Under the pieces are notes generated by a model. That model was given only the letters and a program-made list of their open reading frames with translations, did not search any database and was not told the origin of the DNA. From Strix aluco (Eukaryota; Chordata; Aves; Strigiformes; Strigidae), in NCBI RefSeq assembly GCF_031877795.1, contig NC_133933.1, forward strand, positions 69,692,503-69,756,502: DNA of 64,000 nucleotides. The letters are read 5' to 3'. Shown here piece after piece: positions 1 to 14,084 of the stretch (positions are counted from its first letter, which is position 1; each line of letters begins with the position of its first letter). Position numbers and translations under genes: made by a program.

Positions 1-3000
1 AAATAGTTCAGAAGAAACTAATCAGGAGGCAGAAAATTAAGACTGGGTAACTCAGACACTAGGGCAGGCATGGTACCTCTACCAGAATTGTTGGGCGATT
101 GGCAGTTGGCATAGCCAAGCACAACTAGAAGGTGGCGTCACCTGAAAGAGGTACAGCCGTGCAGCAAACCCCCTTTAGCTCTTTCCTCTTTCTTCCCTTC
201 ATGTGGCTCACAGTTAGATCAGAGCTGCATCTTCCCTGTACCACGCTGATCTCGGCACTGATCTGGAGTGAAAAGAGTTTAGACCTTATCCGTTCCATTT
301 TTTCTAGGGTCACTTTCTTTCCTATATTGAAAGAAAAATCGTGCATTTTTCCTAGGGTTAGACACATTTGTGGTTTTAGCCATTTCATATGTTGCTACAG
401 CTAGATCCAACACTGAGTCCTAGCAGCTGGTTTGACCAAAAGGTGGACACACAGTTCTGATTCCTTATTATGAAGCAGGGGAGAAACTAAGTGTCCTCTG
501 TGTCTTGCAGACTTTTTCAGAGGGGAGGAAACACCCTAACCAATACTTTTTAAAATGTACCATCCTGAACAAACATGCTGTGGAAAAGGTGGCAAGGATC
601 TTCTGTTGTATTAGGTGTTTTCATGCCAAATAATTTTATTTCTAGGACTAAATAATCTCCAAACCTGATTTCAGTTTCCATATCTTCTTCCACTGAAGGC
701 AGTGAGGATGAAGGGCCCAACTGCTTGCTAGTTCTTCCTTTAAAAGTAGGGGCAGTTACAGTGTGCTCACATTTACTGGCACATATTTAACTGACTTTCA
801 GCATACCTGACTGGCCATGTGGATTTGCAGTCTCATGGATCGCAATTTGAATTTGAGCTTTGGGGTATATCCAGCTTGCATGCTGAGAGCAAAACTGCAA
901 CTTTGAACAGTTTCTAGGTGGTTGTGGTCAGGGTAAAGCAGCCATTTGGTACTGTGTACACACTATTTTTAAGCACTGACCCTGTCTTTGATCTCCTTCC
1001 AATGCCTTCCTCCACAAAGAGCTCACTAACAGAGCACAATACACTTCTTTTACTGTGGCAATTCCTGGGGGTGTTTTTTGGTTTGTTTTTAAGGAGGGAG
1101 ATTCTCCCCATTTTTACCAAATTTGGAGACCAGACAAATATTAGTGGCTGCTAGTCAGATTCCAGCAGAAAAAATGCAGAGTAAGAGAACTAAAAGTTGT
1201 TCAACTCTAGCTTTTTCTGTAATATATTAAGCCAGGGCTACTTAAATGCGGGACTGTGATGCAGACCTGGTCTGAGGTAGCTTTGTTCACAGCACCACAA
1301 GTAAGCAGACATTTGGGCCCATCGTCAAAGGCTCCCTTTGCACTTCCAGAGGAGCAGGTGCTTCATTTCACTCACCATTTTAATTACCTACTTTACAATG
1401 AGATTAAGTGACCCCCATTTTTGTTTTCCATTGGCAGTAAGGAGAGTCAGGGGTGATAACCGTACCTTGTAGATACATAGGTTTGATAAATCAGCCTTGA
1501 AGTCATAAACAAACACCATGGGAGGGATGAAGGACCTTACCAGAAGAAAGTCAATGGCATTCCTGGTGTTATGTCCAATGGACTGCTTCTGCATTTTACT
1601 TTAGAGAGTCATTGAATCAAAAAAGTAAACAAAGTCCCAAGAAATTACTTGGACATAAAGGACCAAGCTTCTTTCTCCCCATTCTCAGTTCAGCATTGCA
1701 TCCACTGAACTACAGATCAGAATCTCTCCTGCCTCCTCTCTTTCTTACCCCAAGACTTTAGCATTCCTGGCTGCACAGGTCCACCTTCAGCAGGGTTGAG
1801 GGGACACCACCTACATAGAGAGACTGAGAGGGCTGGATTGGTTCAGAAGAGAAATCAGTAAAAATCTCTACTACAGAAACTTCCTAACACAGGCAACAGC
1901 TAATAAAATGGACATTTGTTTGCTATAATAAAAATATACCCAATTAAATTACTGCACATTTAAAAGTTCTTCAGGACTCCAGATTTTTAAGCACAAATGA
2001 GTGAAACTCTGACATCATTATTATTAAAATCAAGAAAGAAGTGGGTTGGGATAACATGAATATCTGCAAGTACATTACCTCCTTCAGGGAGGGAAACACA
2101 TGTATGCACATGTACACTTGTATGTGTGCGAACACATGCAGTGGGGGAGTCAAGAAAGGAAACAATTTTCGTAGACTCCCCAGGAAAAAGACATTTAGAT
2201 TATGGTGTATTTTTCCTTAAATAAACAAATTAAAAGTTGCAAAATAACAATGTAGAAATTTCTCCTTTGTATCAGCACAGATTTCTGAAGTATTAGACTA
2301 CAATGTATTTTATAATGTGACAAATTTGTAAATGTTTTCAAGAGTAAACCAAAGAATATTATCTTAATCTAATTATTTTTTTTTAAATATAGCTAAAAGA
2401 AAACATTAACAGATGCAAATGGTAGCTGCTGTCTTGACTTTACGCAGACAACAAATTAGCTCATGTTTAAAGCTGTAAGGATTTGTTTGGGCTTCCCATA
2501 GGCTTTCTGTTTGCCTTAATGTTATCCTACCATACTATCCTCTAAGTACAGGAAGTTTACTTGGAAACATTTGTTTATTTTTTTCAGTTGACCACAACTC
2601 CTTGAGATAATTGTTTTAACATTGCTTTTATGGCTGGACTGTTTCAAGTCTATGTAGCATACCAAAATTATCTTATGAGAACCTGTTGAATTTCTTTGTG
2701 AGTTTTCTCCCAGGATCCAAAACTTTAAAAATGCTATTATTTTCCTCCCTGAGGTCAGTTTCTGATGGAAAGAGATAGTGGGCTTCTAAGCTCTCTACTC
2801 AAAGTGTCTTCAACGCATTTCCTTCCACCCTGTTCTTTGTTTTATGAATTTTCTCATGGCTAACCAAGTAATTTTCACCAAGGTTCAGCACAAAGTTTCA
2901 ATAATGACTGCTCAAGAACTATCAGTGAGTGGACTCCAGGTTTTCCAGGCCATTCAGATGCTGCAAACTGCCTTCAGACCTGGGAACCACTGCAGCCAGA

Positions 3001-5570
3001 AACAGCCAGCCCCTCAGAGACGGAGAACATGAGGGACCACAAGAACTCCCTACAGGAACCAGGGAGGTATCGCATGGATAAGACTTGGGTAGGTCTGAAG
3101 AAAATTAATTCATGATACAGTTATAAATCAGCTCACCACCTACATAGATCTGTTTTAGGAAAATAGAGTTGGTACACACTAACACTCTCCCAAACACAAA
3201 CATTGCAGTAGTCACATCACAACCATGAATCTCTCGTTGGCTCAACATATGGCTTTCAAAGTACAGGATGATGGCAAGTCATTTGTATTTTGGGGGACTC
3301 TGTATCAAATATTCTGTAGATTAAAGTTCTGTTCTATCATTACCAGTAGTCTGTGACTTTGTGTACAAAAATTGGGATCCGCGATACATACAACTAACAC
3401 AATGCAGTCTGTGTCCTAAAGGGTTTCCAAGCTAAGTAGATGAAACACACAACAGAAATAAAAAGCCATACTACCCTTGCTCTTTGTATTTGGTGAGCTG
3501 AGTGACAGATTTGTTCTAGGTTTCACAGTAATCACTGGCAAAGCTGGGAAATGATTCAAGACCCATGTCTTAACCATAAAATCATGCTTGCTCTCCTGGC
3601 ATAGAGAGAAACAGGAACATGCCAGAGATGCAAAGCAAACGCCAAGTTGTGGAACGGGCCCCTAAAGTATTCTGTTCCCTGGAGAGAGATTAAAGTCTTG
3701 CAGTACATATAAACACCTGCCTAATGATGACAGAACAGAATTTATTGCTTCATGCAGCAAAAATGCCTCAGAAATAAGATACTAGACGTACTATTGAGAT
3801 CATCCAAAACACAGCACGTGTTGTAGTTATCACAAACTTCAGGTGATCAGCCTAAAACATCTGCAGCACATGTACTATCTATCTGGTGAACACCAAGGCA
3901 CAGCTCATCACAACTCTGCCCAGGACCCTCCAGAGATTGTAAAGTAGCTGAGACATGATAGACTCAAAAGAACACCTCACCTCATGAACAACCACCACTA
4001 CCCTAGCACAGCAGCTCCAGTGGAAGCACTGCCAAATGCTTAAGCTGCGCACCCTCTCCTTCAGCTTATTACACTCTTAGGTTAGTGAAAACACATTTCT
4101 GAGACTGGGATAATAAATTTGAACAGAGACCTTAATACAGAACTGCTGCACCTTTTCCCTCAGGAATCAACTATCTTTTATAAGCACTGAAGCCACAAAG
4201 TCTTTCTAAAAGAAGAAAACTGGGCTTCAAAAATGTTAATCAAATGCAACATTTTAAACAAACCTTTCTAATCCCTCTTGATACATCCACATAGTTGAAA
4301 AACAAAGCAGTATCATAACCAGCATCTGTTGGAACAAGTAGTATCATGCCCATACATAAAAGCTTTCCAGCTCTACTGGGTTTAAATTTGGTATGAGTAA
4401 AGGCAATTTCCATTAAACTATTTCTGACAGTGATGTTAAAGGTGAGGTACTGTAATTTATATACTGGCTGTAATATGGTTAAAATCCCAGTACAAATGGC
4501 AAAACAATCTATGCTGCAGTCATCTGATATTGTTGGATTTCTTTTCTCTTATGAAAAAAAAAGTTTTCACAGCTTTTTATTGACAGAAGATGTAATCAAA
4601 ATGGTCACTCTTGACTGAAGAGAGTTAATCATGCAGGTTGAGGAGGAACCATATTTGCAGGTCATAAATGAGGTGAAAAAGATCCGTGTTTGTTTATTTT
4701 CATTTTTTCTCCTCTGGACAAAAATCCCTATTTTATTATCTGGAGCAACTGGCAAATATTTTAAAATACAGTCCCTACAAATTACAAATTTAGCTTCACT
4801 CCTCAGATCTCAGGCCAACCACAGCTAAGAGAAAGAAAAAAACAAATAAATCCTTGCCCCCATTCACCCTTTCACCACCTTCACGATTCTGTTCCTCTCA
4901 GAAAAACTTAAGAGAACTGGTGAACTTTGCAGTGTGCCAGAGAAGCTGGTGCATATGGGCTATTTTAGATCAAATGGAGAAATGCCTTCTGAAGTGCCAA
5001 GAGCTCCCTCACTATTATACCAGAAAAGTGCCAGTTCACCTTTTCTGCTGGATGAAATATAATGGAGAGAGAAGAGCTGGTGTCTAACATTGGCAGGCCT
5101 GGATCATTAAGGACTCTTTGGAGTGGATAAAAACCAACTTTCAACTCCTTTTGGAAATAGCCCATCCTGGTGCACAAAGGCAATATACTTGCAGGGCAAC
5201 AGATGGCATGTGCCAAATTCAGCCCTGGACTGACTTCAGTTTCTGAGCTGGCTGGGTAAGTAGTTCCAAGTGAAGTGAATCACAGCAATGTAATTCCCAA
5301 GATGACAAAAGCACATAAGGTACGTCCACTGCAAAACCAGAGCAACCTCAGAGGGGGAAAAAAGAAAAAAAGAACTTTTAACAAGATTACCTACAAGTAT
5401 CTAGAAAGCTAACTAGATTAGGTATGTTCACAGTTCTAATAGTCTCAATTTAAATGATAGTAAGAAGGCCTACTGCTTTTTCCACTTTCATAATCTACCA
5501 CCCTGAGCCACCTTCAGTCTCTGCTAGTCTACAGTTTGGAGCCAGCTGCTAATCAAGCAGATTCACAGAA
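1..5570. other. Intergenic stretch, no gene seen
   Basis: AT-rich single-copy-looking DNA. Only short open frames without recognisable protein similarity are present, and opposite-strand pairs of similar length argue for chance. I see no splice-consistent exon series, no RNA gene and no clear repeat. By synteny with mammals it should lie on the EYA4-facing side of RPS12, so long-range enhancers are possible but nothing in the bases shows one. Confidence 0.6.
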
Positions 5571-5750
5571 TCATCTAGGTTGGAAAGGACCTTGAAGATC
5601 ATCTAGTCCAACCGTTAACCTCGCACTGACAGTTCCCAACTACACCATATGCTCAGCGCTATGTCACCCCTACTCTTAAACACCTCCACGGATGGGGACT
5701 CCACCACCTCCCTGGGCAGCCCATTCCAACGCCTATTCCTGAGAAAGTCT
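5571..5750 (-). repeat. CR1 LINE 3' tail, antisense
   Basis: The plus strand begins with cacagaatcatctaggttgg and continues with the characteristic inverted CR1 tail (accttgaagatcatctagtc, then the ccaccacctccctgggcagc block). Read on the minus strand this is the 3' end of an avian CR1 LINE, which ends in short ATTCTGTG-like repeats rather than poly(A). Only the last ~180 bp are present, the usual 5'-truncated state. It closely resembles the copy at about 63.62 kb, so the two belong to the same or neighbouring subfamilies. Confidence 0.88.
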
Positions 5751-6099
5751 AGCTTATTGACTTCTAAAATACTGAAGTAGCCGCTTCCTCATGTCTTGCT
5801 TTCTCTGTAAGTGCTAACGATTCCTTTTGTACCTTTTAATGATGTGACCATAAAACCAGAGGTTTTAGACATCCACCTCTTTTAGCACTCTTGGGAATGT
5901 GTCCATCATACCTTTTCCTATCAGAAATGCTCTACAAGGTGAGGTCAATGTCCATCACCCAGTTTTCTGTCTCTGACAGTGGCTGTTGCAGAAGTTGCTC
6001 AGGGAAAGTATGTGAAATGAGTCACTATCTGAGGTCCAATCCTCATGCTCCTCCTGCATCCCGCTATTAGATTTCAGATGTCAGAGGGAACATTGCTGC

Positions 6100-6680
6100 C
6101 TATTCCCCATAGTATCTGGTTTGTACCTTTTAACCATTAATTTGTCTAATCCATTTTGAACCTCTTGATGTGTTCTGACTCCACACTTTCTTGCAGCAGC
6201 AAGTTGTAGAAGTTTATCACATGCTTTTGAGAAAGGCACTTTTAAAAACTTGTTTTGATTTATGTCCTATCAGTTTCAATGCATGTTCCCTGATCTACCA
6301 TTGTAGGATTTGGTAAACAAGTTTAGCACTCATCTTCTGCACTGCCTTCTTGATTTTGTAAATCAGCTTCATCCTTGCTCAGCCTTCTCTCCAAACTGAA
6401 GTGAGACCATAAGTCTGCTATTACTTCCCCCTAATAGTTTCAGATGACCTTCTCCATACCTTTTTTTTTTTTAAAAAAAAGAAAAAACTACAGTATTCTT
6501 GAGATGTGGAGACCAATTGTATGCAGCACTCAAGATGTGGAGGCAAAAAGATTTTCTACAGTGGCAAAATGTCATCTTTGGTCATGTTCTCGGTACCCTT
6601 CCTGATATGGGCAATTTGGGCTGCAGCTGAACACTGAGCCAAGGATGACAAAGAACTGCTAACTCAGCATGGCTTGGATT
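6100..6680 (-). repeat. Ancient CR1/L3-like LINE remnant, antisense
   Basis: Two landmark blocks occur in the order expected for the reverse complement of old amniote CR1/L3 elements. The first is the tattccccatag / gtttgtaccttttaacc and agcaagttgtagaagtttatc section. The second is a cttgagatgtggagaccaa / gcagcactcaagatgtgg section followed by ctgcagctgaacactgagcc. Divergence is heavy and an A/T run interrupts it near 6,465, so it is far older than the 5.57 kb copy. Identification is by remembered consensus, not alignment. Confidence 0.62.
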
Positions 6681-6689
6681 ATTCTAAAG

Positions 6690-7940
6690 CACCACAGCAT
6701 TGTTTTAGAGATGCCCAAATTAACTCCAGACAACAGACTAGATCACACAACAAGACAGGATAATGCCATGCAGAGATACTTGCTTAAGCCCTGGAAGATT
6801 TGTAACTACATTAACACAGTGCACAGCCTCCTCCTAGATTTGGCAGCACCTTGCCCAAGTAGGGTGTTTACAATCACAGCACACTGGGTAAAATGGGCAG
6901 GCCAGCAGTCCCTCCTGTGCATCTAACTTCAGAACAATACCTCTCTTTTGGGGAGTTCTCTCCTCTCCCCTCAAGGTGTCCAGAGGTCTGTATCCAATGT
7001 GAACAACATCCGAAGTCTATGTACTACAGAGTTAATCAATAAAAATCAGTGACTAACAAATTCTCCCCAATTTACAACTTGTTTTCAGTCACTGAGAAAA
7101 TTTACCAGTACCCCATCTGAAGGGCAAGGCATAGCTGTTATGTGACAGAGGAGGATGAAAAGTATGAACTACTTCCTCTTCACCCAGTGCTGCATGTCTT
7201 CTCCCTCCCCATGTACGCCACTGATGCACCTCAGAAAATATTTATGAGTTCTCATTCAAATACTTCAGCTGATAAATTTAATATCACATTCCCTGGGGTA
7301 AGCAAAAAATAAAATATTGCATTGGCCTTCGCACATGTGGAGATTATATTACTTTACAATGAAACCCAGCAAGCTGCACATTACAGTTTTTACCACAATC
7401 TCCTTGGTAGGAATGTTTCAAATACATTGCATATGTGTGAATACAATATATGCATACTGAAACGCTTTGAACACTGTAATACATCAGACACTTGAGGCAG
7501 TGGGGGGAAAAAAAAGCCTTCACCTATCTTGGCTCTAAAGTCTATATTGTCCTTTAAATGCTTAATTTGACACTGGTGTTCTCTAGTCTCATAGACAGTG
7601 CTACTTACAATGTACAAAGTGAACTTCCAAACAACCGGCTACTTAAACATGTCCCTTGAACCTCTCTACATTTGTCCCTTGTTCATTAAATATCTCCGTG
7701 AAAGGAAGCAGACGGGAGTGCCTGCTCTATGTGGTACTGCTCCGAGAAAAACAGATTAAAGGAGTTGCAGCTGTACAACAAAGTCCTTTGGTTTATGCAA
7801 ACACATTTCTACACACCGTAAAAGTCTAAACATCTGACTGACTTGGATTTTACAAGGCTACAATACTGGAAAATACGCATAGAAATCGACAACATTCAAA
7901 GGCATTAAAGAGTTTCATTTCACATTTGTTTCCTATGTCG
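6690..7940. other. Intergenic, nothing recognised
   Basis: No repeat family, exon series or RNA gene was recognised between the old CR1 remnant and the CpG-rich patch. Confidence 0.5.
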
Positions 7941-7949
7941 CCAGCTTGC

Positions 7950-8270
7950 TGGGATCACCGCAGCACCTGCTCCTACAACTCCAGGCGCGGGCAGCCAGGC
8001 CCGGCACTGGCCCGGGCCATTTTTTTTTGGCCACGGCCCTTCAGCTGTAGCACGGGTGCCACCTCCTGCCTCGCCGGGGAAGCGCTGCCGGCAGCGGCCG
8101 GCGGGGCACGACCGGCGGCGGGACCGGGAGCTGCCCTCGGGCCCCCGAGCCACAGCCATGGCCCCGGCCCCGGCCCGGCCCGCCGGGGCTGCACAGGCCG
8201 GGCTCTCCTGGGCTGCCCCCGCCAGGGCGTGGGCACCGCTTGGCTGCATACAGCCCGAAACTGAGACACC
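7950..8270. promoter_or_regulatory. Isolated CpG-rich patch (orphan CpG island)
   Basis: A sharply bounded island of roughly 300 bp, very rich in G+C and CpG (for example gcagcggccggcggggcacg), stands in AT-rich intergenic DNA about 10 kb beyond the 3' end of RPS12. Open frames on both strands cover it, including about 160 codons on the minus strand, but their composition (Ala, Gly, Pro, Arg) is what GC-rich DNA gives by chance. It could be the promoter of an unannotated non-coding transcript, an orphan CpG island acting as an enhancer, or a local GC-rich insertion. I see no matching downstream exon. Confidence 0.5.
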
Positions 8271-8439
8271 AGCCAAACCCCAAAGCAGGTCCCCGGTGAA
8301 GTGCTTGACAAGCAGAAAGGGATTTGTCTTCACTACCCTCCCAAAGGGGGTTATTTCCCTATTCCACGCTTTGGGAAATGGTAATTCACAGGCTGCAGGC
8401 ACCCATCCATGTAGACTACCCCATCTGAGACTCTTGTAA

Positions 8440-11400
8440 ACTCTCTTTTTTGGGAAAAAAAATCATGCTTGGTAGCTTCCTATGCTTAAACTAAATAGTG
8501 TGTCAGTACCTGTGAATGTTGGTCGTTCCTACAGAGTAAGGCACAGCCAAGCCGGTGCACCCAGAAAATGAAAACACAGTATCAGACCCCCTTTGTGAAC
8601 ATTTCCAAGTGACTTACCAACCTCTGCATAGGAACTCCATGGCAGGAGCAAACCTACATCACCATTTTAACCACAAAACCATAGGTTTTTTGGTTTGGGG
8701 TTTTTGGAGGGTTTTTTTGTAATACACAGCAGCCTTCTTCACAGTAGATCCCTGGACCATTTTTAGGGTCTGATGGTCTTCATTGCCTTCAAATTACATA
8801 AGACAATTGTAGAAACAACAGCACATGACTGCATATTTAAAGAATATATACCTACCAAGAGACTTGGACTGGGTGGTACATACAGCCTTTTTTCCTCTAC
8901 TATTATCCTGAGCTTTGTTATCTGCCTTTAAAATGGCACATGCATGTGTATGTGTGTATGCATTTTCACTCTCCCACTGAATTTTTCTGTCCCTTGACAG
9001 TCATTCTCCCTATAGATCAGTGTTAGAGGACAATGAGAAACATAATTTGACACTCATTGCACAGATGATTATTGGCAAGAAATCAAAGGTGAGACAGGGG
9101 TCTGGAGGCTCAATACCAGATTCTCCTGTATCTCATTGACTCAGCCTATTGCTATTCCTGTTCTACCCCCACCTACTATTAATTATGTTGACCAGTCTGC
9201 CTTTTCTTTCTTACACATCCAATACTCTCCCTTCATCTATCATCTGGAAGTGCTTCTTCTCTCCTCCCCCCATTTTCCTACTACATCTCAAGTCCATGAA
9301 TGGAAACACTTGAACTTCCTAACAAAAATATTTTAAGAAGTTAACTGAGCTTTAAAAAAAGAAGTAAATAAACCCCTATCAAACACCTTAGACTCAACAA
9401 CAGTCTCAAAAATAGCTATGCTGCTTTAACTAAAGTTAAAAAATAAAAATATTTGAGATAGACCCTCAACAAGGAACAATTTCAGGACATGAAAAATAAG
9501 CTTAGCAAAATTCTCAACAACCTAATTAGGATCTTATGGAAGGCTAGCTAACATTATCTACATTCACAACCATACTAGCTCAGTCAATAACGACATGATG
9601 GATTTTATCATAGGATAACGGAGACAGCCATACGAAGGGCACTGCAATTCCATCCCTGTTTCTTGGCTGTAGGCCAGTTTGGCTAAAAGTTTTTCTTCTC
9701 TTCTGAATATATGCAAAAATCACTTATAGCTTATGTCCAAACAGCATTTTTAGGGGTGTTTTCACACAACTGCAGAGGCACATATATTCCAATTAACTTC
9801 CATTTGAAGAAGACACATAAATAGGCTTGAGGGTCAGACAGACTGATGATGCTGTTCATAATTATCAGAAAAGGATCAAGACATACTGGTCTTAACAGTA
9901 AATGGTAAAAGCTATCATGGTGAGTTTAAAACAGATGGTTAGATAGCTGTGAGGGAAGAGTCAGAACCAGCTGAGATTTTGATTGGGATATAAAATATAT
10001 TCATGGAAGGAATGGAAGGGTGAAAGTCAGCCTCTGCAGAAACAGAAATTGAATTTATAGGTTTTTAAAAGTACAGTAGCTTGTTAAATTCTATTCACAT
10101 AAAGGCACTTCTTGTACATGTGCTGACAAACATTGTATTTTGCTGCCCTGAAAAAAGCAAAGCTGAAGGGTGTTACTTGAATATTGTCCATTCAAATAAA
10201 TGGATGAAAAAGAGAATATAGACCATAGCTTGTATTGACATACAAACACTTATATATATGGATATCTGAGGGTGTTTCATTTTTCTTTGTGGAGGGGTTC
10301 TACAAAACATGACCTCCATTCTCTTAAACACATATTCTTAAAACTAGAAACATTTCAGGTTTTTTTCCCCCTTATTTGCCTTCCTAAACCTGTCCTAAAC
10401 ATCTGTATTATGTTATCCAACACACTGGCTGCTAACAATACAATCAATATAAAAGGTTACTTAGGGGGCATGGCTTTTTTCTGTCCTCAAAATACAAAGC
10501 TTATTTTAACAGGGATTTGAACTCTTTCACTGTGGAAAATGTCTTAGAACCATTCAGAGAAAAAAAAAGGAAAAAATGAAGCATACTGGAATTACAATTT
10601 TTTGGAGTATGAAAACAGGAAATTTGCCTTAATGAATACTTTTTCTGCACATCAGCATAAAATATATTTTTTCAGTTTCATAACTTGATTGTTAAATTTT
10701 ACAGGGCAGGAACTTGGCATGCCAGCCACTGACCTAAATGCCTATTAAGAACATCTGACCACTTAGGCATTGATATTTTTGTAGAGTATTGACATACAAA
10801 TTCTACCATTGTGCTTCAAAGAGTAAAATTTACTCTTATCTCAGACACTAGCCTCGGTCTGGCTACAGCAAAGAACAACAGTTTCCCGACTTTGACTGAG
10901 CTGGAGGACTACCTGAATGTAACAGACTTCCAATCAGATAAGCAAAATAACAGCTAGGTTGATCTGTACATAAACATTTTTCCCCTTGTAGATACATATT
11001 TTTATATAACTCTGCTTTGTGCCTAATAACCTTTCAGTAATATGAAATAGCAGATGGTCATTAAAAGGATTTTTTTTAAACAAACCAATCAGGTGTAAAC
11101 AATTATTATATCAGTGTGTAAATTTTTGAAAAGCATGACTGTTACTTTACTTATCAGAAGTATTCCCTTACTATGTAATACTGTATTGCTCACACAGGTC
11201 TCAGGAAAATGTTTTAAATACTTTTGCTTAAGTACTCTAAAAAGTCTCTCCAATTGCTTTTTGAATTGGAAGAGGAGGGGAAAAGCTCCCGTAAGTCGAA
11301 GTGATTTTCAAATTAGTTTCTACTAGTTCACATAACATGACTCAGACACTTTTGGAATTAAAAGGAAGAAGCACAGTTACCAATGGCTGAAAGTTCAGAT

Positions 11401-13467
11401 ATTTGTATAGTGGTTTACTTCCATAAAAGATTACATCATCATTTAGAACAGGTCAGCTACATGAAGCAATTAATGTGGATTTGGGGCTTTTTGTAAGTGG
11501 ACTTTCATTCAAAAAATAATGCCAATGCATGAGAAAATTATGAATGTGTGTAGGATCATTATATATGACAGCATACTAACCACTTCATCTGCTCAATTTG
11601 TTAAAAAGACTCTCAAAATAAACACTTGCTTACTGACCAATGGCTGAAAAAATTTCTGTATATTTACTTAACTGTCTAAAACCATTGAGAAAATAATTTG
11701 CCATTACTTCTGTTTTTTCTCAGACTACATAAATCAAGCCACAGCTGTGCTCACCCAACATCCAGTATGTGGTTCAATGGCCTTACGCAAATTAAAAATC
11801 CTACTGAGGCTTCACATCCCAAACACATCATCTCCAAAGGAGAAGACAAGGCGCTCAAACTGATGTATGTTCAGAGTTCTTTTACATCACTGGATGAGAG
11901 ACCTTTGTGAGGTCTCCACGAAAGGGAGCACATTTTAGGGACCACGTTTGCACCAGCTTCAGTAACAAGAACACAAGAGGGGCACTGGCTCACAACTGGG
12001 ATATCCAGGTTCCGTAGTACAAACAAGGAACAAAACTGAAAAGGTAGAGGCAACTCTAAATCCAGAACATTAGTCAGAAAATACTGAGGCTTAAGCCTAT
12101 TTGTTGCAGAAAGTGTTAAGGATACATGTGTTTTAATACTATATTTTTTCTTCATGTGGGATTAGTGTTCAGCCTCCATAAAATACTTCACATGTTAAAT
12201 AAGACTGAAAAATATACTCTTCTCTTGGCAAAGCAAGCAGAATAAACAGTGCTCTCCAAAGGAATGGTTGGAGCCTGTAGAAGTGCTTGTACAGCACGGT
12301 GATTTGCTGCTGACAAGCCCTGGTCCCCTGACCTTTGTGCTACTGCAAAACATATCAGCATAATACAATGGGAGATCCTGATGCGAATAAGCTGTCCTGA
12401 TAAGAAATTGCCTTCAAATGAGCACTCAGGCTCCCACTGCAAATTACAAGCACACATACTTCCTTCTTAACCAGAATTAGCATGGAGTAGCACTGCCGTT
12501 ATTCCAAACTCCAAAGGATTGAAATAGTAAAATGGGCACTGTCATGGGAAAGAGTGGAGGGCAGGTATAACCAACTCCCCTACAGGAACCACAGTCAGGG
12601 TCCACAACTCCATCAAAGTAGGAGCTGTGCAAATACGAGGTGGTGGTGCTGTCCAGATGCTCAAGCTTTTACATCTAAGGCAAAATGCACAAGACAAAAA
12701 AGCAGTACTGGCCAGGATAACACACAGATGGTTCCAAAACAAAATGAGCTTAACTGTTGTCAAGATATTTTTTTATTTTAAATCTCACATAAGATGTTCT
12801 TCCAATATTGTCTATAAATCTGTACTTTGCACCTTCAGAATGGCTTACCAGCATTTCTTCAAAGCACTGTTAGCTTTCTACTTCACATGGAAATGTAAAA
12901 ATGTAGGCCTGGAAAGGACTACCAATCCATTCAAAACCACTAAAACCTGGTATTTTAGTCCAGAAAAAAATTCATTCTGCTGCTTCTGCCAACTAAAAGC
13001 CACAAAACATGCATCATTGAGCAAGCCATTCTGCATTATCATTTCACAACAAGGAAAACCTGCAATGGACATTAAGTACGATCAGCAACAGAGGAAAAGT
13101 CAGGGCCAGTCCTGGAACTCTAAATCCAAAGTCTCTAATTCCCAGTTCAATGTTTAATGCTGTCTACCCACAGGTATCTTTAGGGTGATAACTGCAGATG
13201 GCTATAATTTAAAGAGTAATCCAAAGTCTACTCTGAAACCTTATCTGAAATACTGCAGGTGTTAAGGGAGAAGCATTCTCACACCAGTCAAGCCACACAC
13301 ACACACCACCCAAGAATTTAACTGCGAAGACCCAGGTCCCTTCACAATGGGCAACTCCAGGGAGCCAATGGGTGCCCCTTTCAACTCCTCACACACACAC
13401 ACCCTCAGACACTACTTCTTCCCTCAGACTCCACCCTAAGTTCCCCAAAGCAGAATCTCCAAACAAG
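8440..13467. other. Intergenic stretch, no gene seen
   Basis: AT-rich DNA with scattered short frames, none recognisable. A short (AC)n tract lies near 13,389-13,403. No LTR, CR1 or RNA gene was identified here. Confidence 0.5.
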
Positions 13468-13472
13468 GCCTT

Positions 13473-14079
13473 TGTACTGGGTCTGGCTGAGCCGGAATTG
13501 GTTTTCCCCTGTAGCAGCCCTCATGGTGCTGTGTTTTATGTTGGGAGCCGGCAGGGTGTTGATAGCACACTGGTGGTGTGGCTACTGCTGAGTAGTGCTT
13601 ACACAGCACCAAGGCTCTTTCTGACATTTCCTCCCCCCCCAGTGGGACGGGGTGGGCAAGATCTTGGGAGGGGACACAACCAGGACAGCTGACCCGAACT
13701 GACCAAAGGGATATTCCATACCATATGACATCTGCTCAGTATAAAGCTGGGAGAAAGAAGGAAGGGGGTGGGGTCACCCTTGGTCCTCCAAGGCAACCAC
13801 TACGCATATTGTAGCCCTGCTTCCTGAGAAGGCCTGACATTGCCTGTTCATGGGAAGTAGAGAATAAATCTGGTTTGGTTTTTTTTTTTGCTTCCGCGCG
13901 TGGACCTTTGCTTCGCTTTGCTTATATTAAAACTGCTTTTGTTTTACCCACAAGGGTTGGGGTTTTTTCTATCTTATTTTCTTTCCCCTCTTTGCCCTGT
14001 GGAGAAAAAAGGGGAAGGGAGGGAAGTGATAGAGCGACTTGGTGGGTACCTGGCAGTTAGCCAAGGTCAAACCACCACA
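13473..14079 (+). mobile_element. Solo LTR, avian class III-like ERV family, 5-bp target duplication
   Basis: A 607-bp unit begins TGTACTGGG and ends CCACCACA. It is flanked by the direct repeat gcctt at 13,468-13,472 and 14,080-14,084. It shares a recognisable central block (gaccaaagggatattccata, then a TATA-like stretch and gggaag) with the two LTRs at 26.3 and 28.0 kb, so it belongs to a related family but is clearly more diverged. No internal sequence lies beside it, consistent with recombination between the two LTRs of a former provirus. A fossil, older than the 26-28.6 kb element. Confidence 0.85.
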
Positions 14080-14084
14080 GCCTT

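Noticed and set aside
5205-5260. Phrase gccaaattcagccctggact resembling a palindromic amniote short repeat
   Set aside because: Only a short match to a remembered motif, with no second arm found nearby.
7920-8439. Open frames of 112-160 codons on both strands over the orphan CpG patch
   Set aside because: Ala/Gly/Pro/Arg-rich in every frame, no recognised domain and no splice context. Stop codons are simply rare in such GC-rich DNA.
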